Source: Cyclobacteriaceae bacterium
GTDB taxonomy: Bacteria; Bacteroidota; Bacteroidia; Cytophagales; Cyclobacteriaceae
Assembly (NCBI GenBank): GCA_016787725.1
Contig: JAEUTZ010000021.1
Location: 62,001 to 126,000 of the forward strand
DNA length: 64,000 bases
Reading direction: 5' to 3'
Shown: positions 1-7,411 of the stretch, piece by piece
Numbering within the stretch: position 1 is the first letter of the stretch
How the letters are laid out: each line of letters begins with the position of its first letter
Translations under genes and position numbers: made by a program
The notes under the pieces: model-generated
The model's input: the letters and a program-made list of their open reading frames with translations, nothing else
Told to the model about the DNA's origin: nothing
Databases searched by the model: none

Positions 1-871
1 CTTCAAATGCAATTTGTTCGATCAGATCTTTAGCCACTTCGGGTACCGCGATCAGATTTTTTTGCTCCGTTCTGATTTTGGCCTCCTGTTGTGTGATTTT
101 CTTGCTGATGTCAAGGGTTTTTGGATAGTGTGTAATAATCTGACTGTCGATCCGGTCTTTCAACGGGGTTACGATACTGCCTCGGTTGGTATAATCTTCC
201 GGATTGGCAGTGAATACAAACTGAATGTCCAGGGGAAGTCGGATTTTAAAACCGCGAATCTGAACATCGCCTTCCTGTAAAATATTAAACAAGGCTACCT
301 GAATCCGCGCTTGCAGGTCGGGTAATTCATTGATCACAAACAGACACCGGTGCGAACGAGGTATTAAACCAAAATGAATCACGCGTTCATCCGAATAGGG
401 AAGCTTTAACGAAGCCGCTTTGATGGGGTCGACATCGCCAATCAAATCGGCAATGGAGACATCTGGGGTTGCCAGCTTTTCAGAATACCGCTCATCGCGG
501 TGGAGCCAGTCGATTGGGGTTTGGTCGCCCAACTCAGTTACTTTGTCTTTTCCATAACGCGAAATCGGATGGAGCGGATCATCGTTCAATTCGGATCCTT
601 CAATAACAGGAATGTATTCATCCAGCAACTGAATCATCAACCGGGCCAACCGGGTTTTGGCTTGCCCGCGCAACCCCAACAAATTGATATCATGTCCAGC
701 CAGGATGGCCCGTTCGATGTCAGGAATCACCGTTTCTTCATATCCCCAAATGCCGGCAAAAACATTTTCCTTTTTGCGCAGTTTGGCAATCAGGTTGGTA
801 CGCAATTCATCTTTAATGGTTTTAAAGGTATACCCGGCTTGCTTTAGTTCTCCCAGTGTTTTGATTTTCAT
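1..871 (-). CDS. MoxR/ChlI-like AAA+ ATPase, partial (C-terminus beyond window edge)
   Basis: AAA+ ATPase of the magnesium-chelatase subunit I / MoxR group; only the first 290 residues lie in the window, from an ATG at 871. A Walker A loop (GLRGQAKTR, about residues 66-74) is visible. The Walker B stretch reads FVINELPDL, with Asn where many AAA proteins have Asp; I recall this INELPDL form as usual in this subfamily, so it is not evidence of inactivity. The VWA gene lies 70 bp upstream on the same strand, which fits the known ATPase plus VWA pairing used as a chaperone or metal-insertion machine. No cobaltochelatase or chlorophyll genes are nearby, so a real Mg-chelatase role is unlikely. 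The substrate is unknown. Confidence 0.85.
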   Translation of the reverse strand, partial: MKIKTLGELKQAGYTFKTIKDELRTNLIAKLRKKENVFAGIWGYEETVIPDIERAILAGHDINLLGLRGQAKTRLARLMIQLLDEYIPVIEGSELNDDPLHPISRYGKDKVTELGDQTPIDWLHRDERYSEKLATPDVSIADLIGDVDPIKAASLKLPYSDERVIHFGLIPRSHRCLFVINELPDLQARIQVALFNILQEGDVQIRGFKIRLPLDIQFVFTANPEDYTNRGSIVTPLKDRIDSQIITHYPKTLDISKKITQQEAKIRTEQKNLIAVPEVAKDLIEQIAFE

Positions 872-890
872 TTTGGTAGTTAATTGATGC

Positions 891-930
891 TTGTTGGCTG
901 ATGGTGTTGTTTATGAATAACCATCAACAA
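891..930. repeat. Inverted repeat between the VWA and ATPase genes
   Basis: TTGTTGGCTGATGGT at 891-905 pairs with ACCATCAACAA at 920-930, giving an 11-bp stem with a two-base bulge and a 14-base loop. It lies in the short gap between the two minus-strand genes. No T-run follows on either strand, so it is not a classical terminator. It may be an mRNA-processing or stability element. The pairing is visible; the function is a guess. Confidence 0.35.
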
Positions 931-941
931 ACAACTTGCAC

Positions 942-2039
942 TTATAAATTTTTTGTTCGGTTTCGTTTAAAGTCTTCAAACACCAGATTTCCCAATCCTT
1001 GTAAGCTGCTGTAATAGGCTTGTCCATTGTTTGCCTTTGTAAACTCTCTGACGAATGCTTTCAGGTAAGCATCGGTAGCAATCATGAACGTAGTTACCGG
1101 AATTTTTATTTTCCTAAGCTGGGTAGCTAAATCCAGCGTTTTGTTTAGAATTTTCTGATCTAAGCCGAAGCTGTTCTTATAATAGTTAATGCCTTGCTTA
1201 ATGCATGTAGGTTTCCCATCCGTAATCATGAAAATCTGCTTGTTGGAATTTTTTCTCCTTCTGAGAATATCCATGGCCAATTCGAGTCCTGCTACGGTGT
1301 TTGTGTGGTACGGTCCAACCTGTAAGTACGGCAAATCTTTGATTTCAATTTGCCAGGCGTCATCGCCAAACACCAAAATATCGAGTGTGTCTTTTGGGTA
1401 TTTTTTCGTAATCAGTTCGGCCAACGCCATGGCTACTTTCTTGGCAGGTGTAATCCGATCTTCTCCGTACAGGATCATCGAGTGCGAAATATCAATCATG
1501 AGCACCGTAGAAGTTTGTGTCTTGTACTCACTTTCAATAATTTCCAGGTCGTTTTCCGTCATGAAGAAGTCTTCCACACCGTGATTGATTTGCGCATTGC
1601 GTATTGAATCAGTCATGGAGATTTGCTCCAGTGTGTCTCCGAATTCATAGTCGCGTCTATCCGTGGTGGGTTCATCGCCCCGGCCGTTGTGAGGTGTTTT
1701 GTGCTCCCCGGATTTAGTTTTCTTCAGTTTCCCAAAAATTTCTTCCAGGGCCGATTGTCGCAGATTTTGTTCTGCCTTTGCCTTTAATTTGAATTCACCG
1801 GTGGGGCCATCTTCGGTGATGTATCCATTTCGTTTGAGGTCTTCAATAAAGTCCCCAATTCCATAATTCCCGTTGGTTAGTTTATACTGTTTGTCAACTT
1901 CGGTCAGCCATTGCAAGGCCTCTGCTACATTCCCCGAAGTAATGAGTAGGAGTTGCATAAATACCTTCAGCAACCGTTCGAAGTCGCTTTTGGCATCATC
2001 GGGCGGGGGAGTGTAGCTGGAAAATCGGTGACCGAGCAT
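942..2039 (-). CDS. VWA-domain protein, partner of the adjacent AAA+ ATPase
   Basis: A 365-residue cytosolic protein with a C-terminal von Willebrand factor A domain. The metal-ion-dependent adhesion site is complete: DISHS near residue 180, a Thr in the HTNT segment and Asp in ITDGKP. The N-terminal half is charged and helical, with a hydrophilic linker rich in Lys, Gly and Asp near residues 105-130, and has no recognised enzyme motif. It resembles ChlD/CobT-type proteins, which bind an AAA+ ring through the VWA domain. The ATPase is encoded 70 bp downstream on the same strand, so the two are probably co-transcribed. No signal peptide is present. Role: inferred adaptor of a MoxR-type remodelling complex. 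Confidence 0.85.
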   Translation of the reverse strand: MLGHRFSSYTPPPDDAKSDFERLLKVFMQLLLITSGNVAEALQWLTEVDKQYKLTNGNYGIGDFIEDLKRNGYITEDGPTGEFKLKAKAEQNLRQSALEEIFGKLKKTKSGEHKTPHNGRGDEPTTDRRDYEFGDTLEQISMTDSIRNAQINHGVEDFFMTENDLEIIESEYKTQTSTVLMIDISHSMILYGEDRITPAKKVAMALAELITKKYPKDTLDILVFGDDAWQIEIKDLPYLQVGPYHTNTVAGLELAMDILRRRKNSNKQIFMITDGKPTCIKQGINYYKNSFGLDQKILNKTLDLATQLRKIKIPVTTFMIATDAYLKAFVREFTKANNGQAYYSSLQGLGNLVFEDFKRNRTKNL

Positions 2040-2065
2040 GGTTACAATAACGTCCTATTATAACC
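2040..2065. repeat. Imperfect palindrome abutting the VWA start codon
   Basis: GGTTACAATA (2040-2049) and TATTATAACC (2056-2065) form a 10-bp inverted repeat with one mismatch and a six-base loop, starting one base upstream of the VWA ATG. An AT-rich dyad in this place could be an operator or a 5'-leader hairpin. I could not find a TAnnTTTG element upstream, so the promoter is not located. Confidence 0.4.
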
Positions 2066-2123
2066 AATAATCTCTACATTCTGTTTCCGAAGCGTAAAAG
2101 GATTTCCGGTCAGCCGGAATTAA

Positions 2124-2753
2124 TCAGGCGGTTGTCTTCTTGGGCATGTCCATCGTTCCGTAAATATAATCCCAAAGGGGGGAAGAGACTCCAAAAACCA
2201 CCTCTCCGTCCTTGTAATGATGAATGCTGTGGTTCACCCACAAGGCCTTTAAGAAATTTTTTGGTGGCGAATAAGCATGTACCATATAGTGTACGGCCAG
2301 GTAGGATGCATACCCCACGATGAATCCTGGTAAAAAAGCAAAAACGAAATCACCCATGATCACTTTGAAGACCAGGAGTAGAATTGTTCCAAGGGTAATG
2401 CTGACCAGGGGCGGCATGGCCAACCGGTCTTTGTCCTTAGGAAACTCGTGGTGCACACCGTGCATGGTGTATTGCATTTTTACCCGCAACTCGGTATAGG
2501 TTTTCATATGAAAAACATACCGGTGCACATTGTATTCCACCCAGGTAAAGAAGATAAATCCCACCAGGAACAAACTCACTGTGGTAATAGGATTTAGGTT
2601 GGTATGGGTAACGTTCCAGTACAGCAAGCCCGTTGCATAACTAAAAAAAATCACCAACGGCACTGCAATGTGGGTGCGGCTTAACTTTTCGAGTATGGGA
2701 TTATTGAAGAGCTGTTTGGTACCCGTGTTCCGGGGTTTGATCGCACTACTCAT
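2124..2753 (-). CDS. Sterol desaturase / fatty acid hydroxylase superfamily membrane protein
   Basis: A 209-residue integral membrane di-iron oxygenase. The histidine clusters expected for the family are visible in order: HRYVFH, HGVHH, HYMVH and NHSIHH, interleaved with at least four hydrophobic segments. Family members use a non-haem di-iron centre to hydroxylate or desaturate lipid acyl chains. Length and motif spacing resemble bacterial fatty-acid 2-hydroxylase-like proteins more than sterol desaturases. A plausible substrate is a 2-hydroxy acyl chain of a sphingolipid or sulfonolipid, but this is inference from the phylum. It stands between the VWA gene and bshA on the same strand, with 56-84 bp gaps. 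Confidence 0.82.
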   Translation of the reverse strand: MSSAIKPRNTGTKQLFNNPILEKLSRTHIAVPLVIFFSYATGLLYWNVTHTNLNPITTVSLFLVGFIFFTWVEYNVHRYVFHMKTYTELRVKMQYTMHGVHHEFPKDKDRLAMPPLVSITLGTILLLVFKVIMGDFVFAFLPGFIVGYASYLAVHYMVHAYSPPKNFLKALWVNHSIHHYKDGEVVFGVSSPLWDYIYGTMDMPKKTTA

Positions 2754-2809
2754 CGCCTCAAATTTTCACAAAAATAGCAATCGCCAATAATTTCGAAAAA
2801 GAGTGTCGG

Positions 2810-3964
2810 TTATCTTGTTGTTTCAACCGACCGGAGGGATGCCGTGCGCTTTAAAACGGCATCGTAATGCCGTTCATACAGGGGTAAAATGTTGGTTATA
2901 TCAAACTCCTTGGCCCGGGCTAAGGCATTGGCTTTGAACCGCGGCAGGTTATTTTTATCCAAAACGAATAAGGCCTTGCGGGTCATATCTTCCACATCGC
3001 CCACATTGCTCATAAAACCCGTTACACCCTGAACATTCAATTCGGGAATTCCACCCGTATTGGATGAAATTACCGGAACCTCGCAAGCCATGGCTTCCAG
3101 GGCCGCCAACCCGAAACTTTCTTTTTCTGAGGGCATAAGGAACAGATCGGCCACAGATAGTACTTCTTCTACCGCTTCCTGTTTTCCTAAGAACCGAACT
3201 GCATCATTGATGCTCAGTTCGCGCGCCATGTTCTCGGCCATGTTTCTTTCAGGACCATCCCCAATCATCAGCAATTTGGATGGAATCTCTTTGTGAATAT
3301 TATTGAAAACAGTAACAACATCATTTACGCGTTTTACCTTCCGAAAATTCGAGGTGTGAACGATCAACGCCTCCCCCTGTGGACAGATGGCCTTTTTAAA
3401 ATGATCTTTCTTTTGTTTTTTGAACTTCTCCAGATCGATAAAATTCGGAATCACCTCAATTTCGCGTGTAATCTTAAAGGAATTATAGGTTTCCCGTTTC
3501 AGGTCTTCCGATACCGAGGTAACACCATCCGACTGGTTGATGCTGAAAGTTACTACAGGTTCGTAGGAAGCATCTTTGCCCACCAGGGTTATATCGGTTC
3601 CGTGCAAGGTGGTAACAACGGGGATGTAGATACCATGGGTTTTTAATATTTGCTTGGCCATGTACGCGGCCGATGCATGCGGAATGGCATAATGAACATG
3701 CAACAAATCGAGTTTTTCGTTTTTGACAACACTCACCATTTTACTGGCCAGTGCCAATTCGTAGGGGGGGTATTCAAATAACGGATACGATCTGAATTCA
3801 ACTTCATGATAGAACAAATTCTCGTTCAAAAAATCCAACCGGCTCGGCTGACTGTATGTGATGAAGTGCACTTCATGTCCTTCTTTGGCCAATGCCTTCC
3901 CTAACTCAGTGGCAACTACACCACTTCCACCAAAGGTGGGATAACAGACAATCCCTATTTTCAT
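2810..3964 (-). CDS. bshA: N-acetyl-alpha-D-glucosaminyl L-malate synthase BshA
   Basis: A 384-residue GT4-family, GT-B-fold glycosyltransferase. It matches BshA, which joins UDP-GlcNAc and L-malate in the first step of bacillithiol synthesis. The N-terminus (IGIVCYPTFGGSGVVATELG) is the characteristic BshA glycine-rich acceptor-side motif, and the C-terminal domain has the GT4 nucleotide-sugar signature (PSEKESFGLAALEAMAC, about residue 290). No signal peptide; cytosolic. The other bacillithiol genes (bshB, bshC) are not in the window, which is common because the pathway is scattered in Bacteroidota. Implies bacillithiol as a low-molecular-weight thiol in this organism. Confidence 0.9.
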   Translation of the reverse strand: MKIGIVCYPTFGGSGVVATELGKALAKEGHEVHFITYSQPSRLDFLNENLFYHEVEFRSYPLFEYPPYELALASKMVSVVKNEKLDLLHVHYAIPHASAAYMAKQILKTHGIYIPVVTTLHGTDITLVGKDASYEPVVTFSINQSDGVTSVSEDLKRETYNSFKITREIEVIPNFIDLEKFKKQKKDHFKKAICPQGEALIVHTSNFRKVKRVNDVVTVFNNIHKEIPSKLLMIGDGPERNMAENMARELSINDAVRFLGKQEAVEEVLSVADLFLMPSEKESFGLAALEAMACEVPVISSNTGGIPELNVQGVTGFMSNVGDVEDMTRKALFVLDKNNLPRFKANALARAKEFDITNILPLYERHYDAVLKRTASLRSVETTR

Positions 3965-3980
3965 TCCACAGACTTTTGCT

Positions 3981-3988
3981 CAAAGTTA
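3981..3988 (-). promoter_or_regulatory. Candidate -7 element of bshA
   Basis: On the minus strand this reads TAACTTTG, a full match to the Bacteroidota -7 consensus TAnnTTTG, 17 bases upstream of the bshA ATG. The best upstream TTG (plus-strand CAA at 4005-4007) is only 16 bases away rather than 19, so the -33 box is poor. Confidence 0.4.
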
Positions 3989-4038
3989 AACCCGTTGCAG
4001 GTTACAATAGTTTCAGAATTCGTTAAAAGCTTGTTATT

Positions 4039-6921
4039 TTAATACTGTCGGTATTTGAAGATGGCTTTATAAATAACTTCCTGAATACGAGGACGGATAT
4101 TGGCATTTAATAGTTTATTGTTGCCCATGTCCGGGTGTACTCTATTCGATAAGTAGACAAAGACAAGATTGAATTCCGGGTCGACCCAGATGCAAGTTCC
4201 GGTAAATCCTGTATGACCAAAGGTTTTTCTTGACGCGAATAAGGTGGTCGGTCCGGCCCAGTCGCTGGGCGTTGGTTTATCCCACCCCAATCCACGCCTG
4301 CTGGTCTCGTATTGTTTGTCAATAAACAAATCAATGGTTTCGGGTTTGAAGTAATGCTGCCCGCCATAGTTTCCTTTTTGCAACAACATCTGCCCCAATT
4401 TGGCTAAGTCATTGGCAGTTCCGAAGAGGCCGGCATGGCCGGCAATGTTTCCATGCATGGCAGCTCCCTGATCGTGCACATACCCCGTTAATAATTTTTT
4501 TCTAAACAATTTGTCATCTTCAGTAGGGGCAATCCGTTCAGCAGGAAATTTTTGAAGCGGCAGATACCCTAGCGTATAGGCTCCCAGGGGGTCATAGATA
4601 TTTTGTTCCAGAAAATCTTCCATCGGCTGATTCAACATTTTTTCGGCCAGATGCTGAAGGATGTAAAAGCCCATGTCGCTGTACCGATAATCATACACCG
4701 TACGGGGCGGTTTCTCGCGAATTTTTGCTTTAATAATCCAATTCCATAAACTGTCTTTCATAGCTTTGGTGGCGTACAATCCATCGGCTACCGGATACGG
4801 ATACTCCGCGTTACTTTCATGGTTGTAATATTCCGGCAACGGATTTCCATCTTTCACAGTTTGGGCCCAAAAAGGAAGAAAGGGCCAAAGACCAGCCTGG
4901 TGGGTGAGGATGTCCTTAATAATTAAGTCTTTCTTGTTGGAGTTCTTGAGTTCAGGCAAGTACACTGAAATTTTCTTATTCACGTCAATCAACCCTTTCT
5001 CATGCATAAACATCACGGTTTGCAGGGTGGCCGAAACTTTTGTTACCGAAGCCAGGTCGTAAATGGTTTTGTCCGTTACCGGGATTTGATTTTGATAGGT
5101 TAACCAACCGTAAGAGCGTTCATAAATTACTTTTCCATCTTTGGCTACCAACACGGTACTGCCCGGAGTGGCCCCACTATCAATGGCTTCGCGGGCAATG
5201 GCATCAATTTGTAGGAGCGTCTTACTGTCAATACCAACCGCTTCCGGTACTGTGTAAGCAAACCGATTCAGTGCTTCGGTTTGCAATCCATCGCCCGCTT
5301 GCCACACGGAAGAGACGGACACCGGAAGTTGACCCCTGGCGGCAAGTCCACCGAAGATAATCTGGGCCGTAATTTTCGGAGCCCAATCCTGATCGGTATA
5401 GGCCGTGATTAATACCGGCAATTGAGCCAGTTGATTCAACTCGTAAGGGTCCCCGAAGTGGCAGACAATCACTTGCTTGGTTTTTGTCAATTGAGTAAGG
5501 AATGAGATTTCAGCATGGGATATGCGGCTGCCGTCATAAAACAATCCAACAACTACCACCTCAACAGGAGTGAGGTTATTCTTTAAAGAGGTTGTGTCGT
5601 CACTATTTTGCAGTGTGTAGTGTTTGAAATACGCATACTTATCAAGGTAGTTCGTTAACTCATTGATTTCGGACTTGCCGATGGAAATGGAGGCAAACTG
5701 CCTTCCTTCGATCAAAGCAACCGGAAGAATCGAATGGTCATTATTTAATACCGTTACTGCTGCTTCGGCCAGTTGATGTTTTAGGAGAATGCCGGTAGGA
5801 GTTTGTAATCGGCTCACCAGATTATCCGGGTTGGCGGGTTGATAGTCGAATAACCCAGCCTGATATTTTGCATTCAAAATTTTCAGGACGGCCTCATTCA
5901 ACCGGGCTTCCAGCACATGGTCCCTCCGGATGGCCCGTGCGATTTTTTTTAACGCATCCCCCAAGTCATCGGGTCCAATCAAAACATCATGGCCCATCAG
6001 CAACGCGAGTTTTTCAATTTCACCGTCTGGCTGATCACCAACCAGTTGCTGCAGGTGCGGAATTTCTCCCATCACCAAGCCTTTGAAATTCAGTTTCGCT
6101 TTCAACAGATCGCTCACAAATAATTCTGTAGCCCGATTTGCATCATCGGACAATTGATCGGTGAGATGGATGTGGCTGGTAAGAATCGCGTCCACGCCTT
6201 TATCTGAAAGCTGCTTAAAGACACTTAATCCAAGGGTGTCTATCTCGCCAAAATATTCGGTTGTCAATTGATCTTTTTTGCGAAGTACTTCTGCAACCGG
6301 TTGATACCGGTGGCCATGCTTCGCTGCTGCCAGCACTCCCCCGCGTTGTAAGCCCTGCATAAAGGTCACGGCCTTGCTGGCAGCACGGTTTGCATCATTG
6401 CCAAAGTAATTCAGGCCAACCGGATATACAGGTGTTGCTTCTTCAAAGTCAGCATGCGGTGCCAGGTTAAGATGAATGCCAAGGATTTTCATTTGACGCG
6501 CAATTTCACCACCCAATGTAAACAGTAAGTCATCCTGACCAACAGCCCCCAGCACTAGGGGTTTCTGAAAACTCAGGGTACTGTCCATGGTTTGCCCCAG
6601 GCCCCATTCCGCGCGCACGCCCACCAGCATCGGTAGCGGAGAAAGCTCCTGTAGTTTATTCACCAGGCTTACGTGACTTGAAGGTCCGCCCTGCGTTATA
6701 AGCAAACCTCCTGGTTTGTATGATTGGATCAGGTTGACCAGTTGTTCATTTTTATCCGCGTCTGCGTAGGTGGAGACCGGGATCATGAAGAGCTGTCCGA
6801 TTTTTTCCTGGGTATTCAGCGTTTGAAAAACACTGTCCACCCATCGGGTTTTTGCCTCTTGTGCCTGTGAAGTAAAATGAATGAAAACGGAGAGTACCCC
6901 AAAGAAAACTTTTTTCAACAT
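4039..6921 (-). CDS. GH3-like domain fused to a serine beta-lactamase-fold hydrolase (secreted)
   Basis: A 960-residue exported fusion protein. Residues 1-20 form a signal peptide; about 30-375 is a glycoside hydrolase 3 barrel, about 390-560 a GH3 C-terminal-type domain, and about 575-950 a class C beta-lactamase/esterase domain. The serine hydrolase half has its catalytic features: SVTK at 625-628, a Tyr-Ser-Asp motif near 735 and HTG near 910. The GH3 half is clearly homologous to NagZ-like N-acetylglucosaminidases but lacks the catalytic pieces: the KHFPGHG loop reads KHGHRYQPV (201-209), and the segment that should carry the nucleophilic Asp (normally like VTDALNM) reads VMGEIPHL (283-290). 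The fusion architecture is known in Bacteroidota and suits cell-wall sugar or peptide work in the periplasm. Here probably only the C-terminal domain is catalytic. Confidence 0.88.
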   Translation of the reverse strand: MLKKVFFGVLSVFIHFTSQAQEAKTRWVDSVFQTLNTQEKIGQLFMIPVSTYADADKNEQLVNLIQSYKPGGLLITQGGPSSHVSLVNKLQELSPLPMLVGVRAEWGLGQTMDSTLSFQKPLVLGAVGQDDLLFTLGGEIARQMKILGIHLNLAPHADFEEATPVYPVGLNYFGNDANRAASKAVTFMQGLQRGGVLAAAKHGHRYQPVAEVLRKKDQLTTEYFGEIDTLGLSVFKQLSDKGVDAILTSHIHLTDQLSDDANRATELFVSDLLKAKLNFKGLVMGEIPHLQQLVGDQPDGEIEKLALLMGHDVLIGPDDLGDALKKIARAIRRDHVLEARLNEAVLKILNAKYQAGLFDYQPANPDNLVSRLQTPTGILLKHQLAEAAVTVLNNDHSILPVALIEGRQFASISIGKSEINELTNYLDKYAYFKHYTLQNSDDTTSLKNNLTPVEVVVVGLFYDGSRISHAEISFLTQLTKTKQVIVCHFGDPYELNQLAQLPVLITAYTDQDWAPKITAQIIFGGLAARGQLPVSVSSVWQAGDGLQTEALNRFAYTVPEAVGIDSKTLLQIDAIAREAIDSGATPGSTVLVAKDGKVIYERSYGWLTYQNQIPVTDKTIYDLASVTKVSATLQTVMFMHEKGLIDVNKKISVYLPELKNSNKKDLIIKDILTHQAGLWPFLPFWAQTVKDGNPLPEYYNHESNAEYPYPVADGLYATKAMKDSLWNWIIKAKIREKPPRTVYDYRYSDMGFYILQHLAEKMLNQPMEDFLEQNIYDPLGAYTLGYLPLQKFPAERIAPTEDDKLFRKKLLTGYVHDQGAAMHGNIAGHAGLFGTANDLAKLGQMLLQKGNYGGQHYFKPETIDLFIDKQYETSRRGLGWDKPTPSDWAGPTTLFASRKTFGHTGFTGTCIWVDPEFNLVFVYLSNRVHPDMGNNKLLNANIRPRIQEVIYKAIFKYRQY

Positions 6922-7034
6922 CGGCCCGTTCGATTTTTATACCTTTACCTTTCTTTACGCCAAAAATATAAACGATAACGAAAGAAGGGATGGTTTATTC
7001 GATGCGAAGCTACGTTTAGATTAAAAGAAAAGCT

Positions 7035-7403
7035 ATGAAGTTTTTATCGTTATTCAACAAAACTCCGCAGTACCAACGGTTCAATTACACACCCCGGTTC
7101 TACGATCCGCAGAAAGAAGAAATGCAGGAGCGGGAAAACCGGATTAAGCTTGAGTTGGATCGCGAGCGGGGCATCGTCCCAGAATCCAGCGGAGATTATC
7201 GTTCTCGCATTTCGGGTTCGTTTCAGGCGGCCCGTAAACGAAGTAAGCCTGGTATTGGCGCCAATGCCATTATGATCCGATTAGGTGTGTTGTTATTTCT
7301 AACCGTATTTATTATCGCCTTTCTGGAGTGGGGGAAACCAGCGTTGTATTCATTATTTCTCTTTATTCCGGTTTACATCTATCTGAAATTTAAACGCAAG
7401 TAA
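7035..7403 (+). CDS. Small membrane protein of unknown function upstream of mutL
   Basis: A 122-residue protein I do not recognise. The first 80 residues are hydrophilic and basic (many Arg, Glu, Tyr). The last 40 form a hydrophobic helical hairpin (LLFLTVFIIAF then ALYSLFLFIPVYIYL) ending in a basic KFKRK tail, so it is probably anchored in the inner membrane with the N-terminus in the cytosol. mutL starts 8 bp after its stop codon, so the two should be co-transcribed, but nothing in it suggests a repair role. The upstream 113-bp gap is shared with the divergent GH3-hydrolase gene. Confidence 0.7.
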   Translation: MKFLSLFNKTPQYQRFNYTPRFYDPQKEEMQERENRIKLELDRERGIVPESSGDYRSRISGSFQAARKRSKPGIGANAIMIRLGVLLFLTVFIIAFLEWGKPALYSLFLFIPVYIYLKFKRK

Positions 7404-7411
7404 TCTCATTA

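Noticed and set aside
1-2039. True magnesium or cobalt chelatase
   Set aside because: The ATPase and VWA pair resembles ChlI/ChlD, but no large ChlH/CobN subunit or tetrapyrrole gene is present, and the MoxR-type reading explains both proteins.
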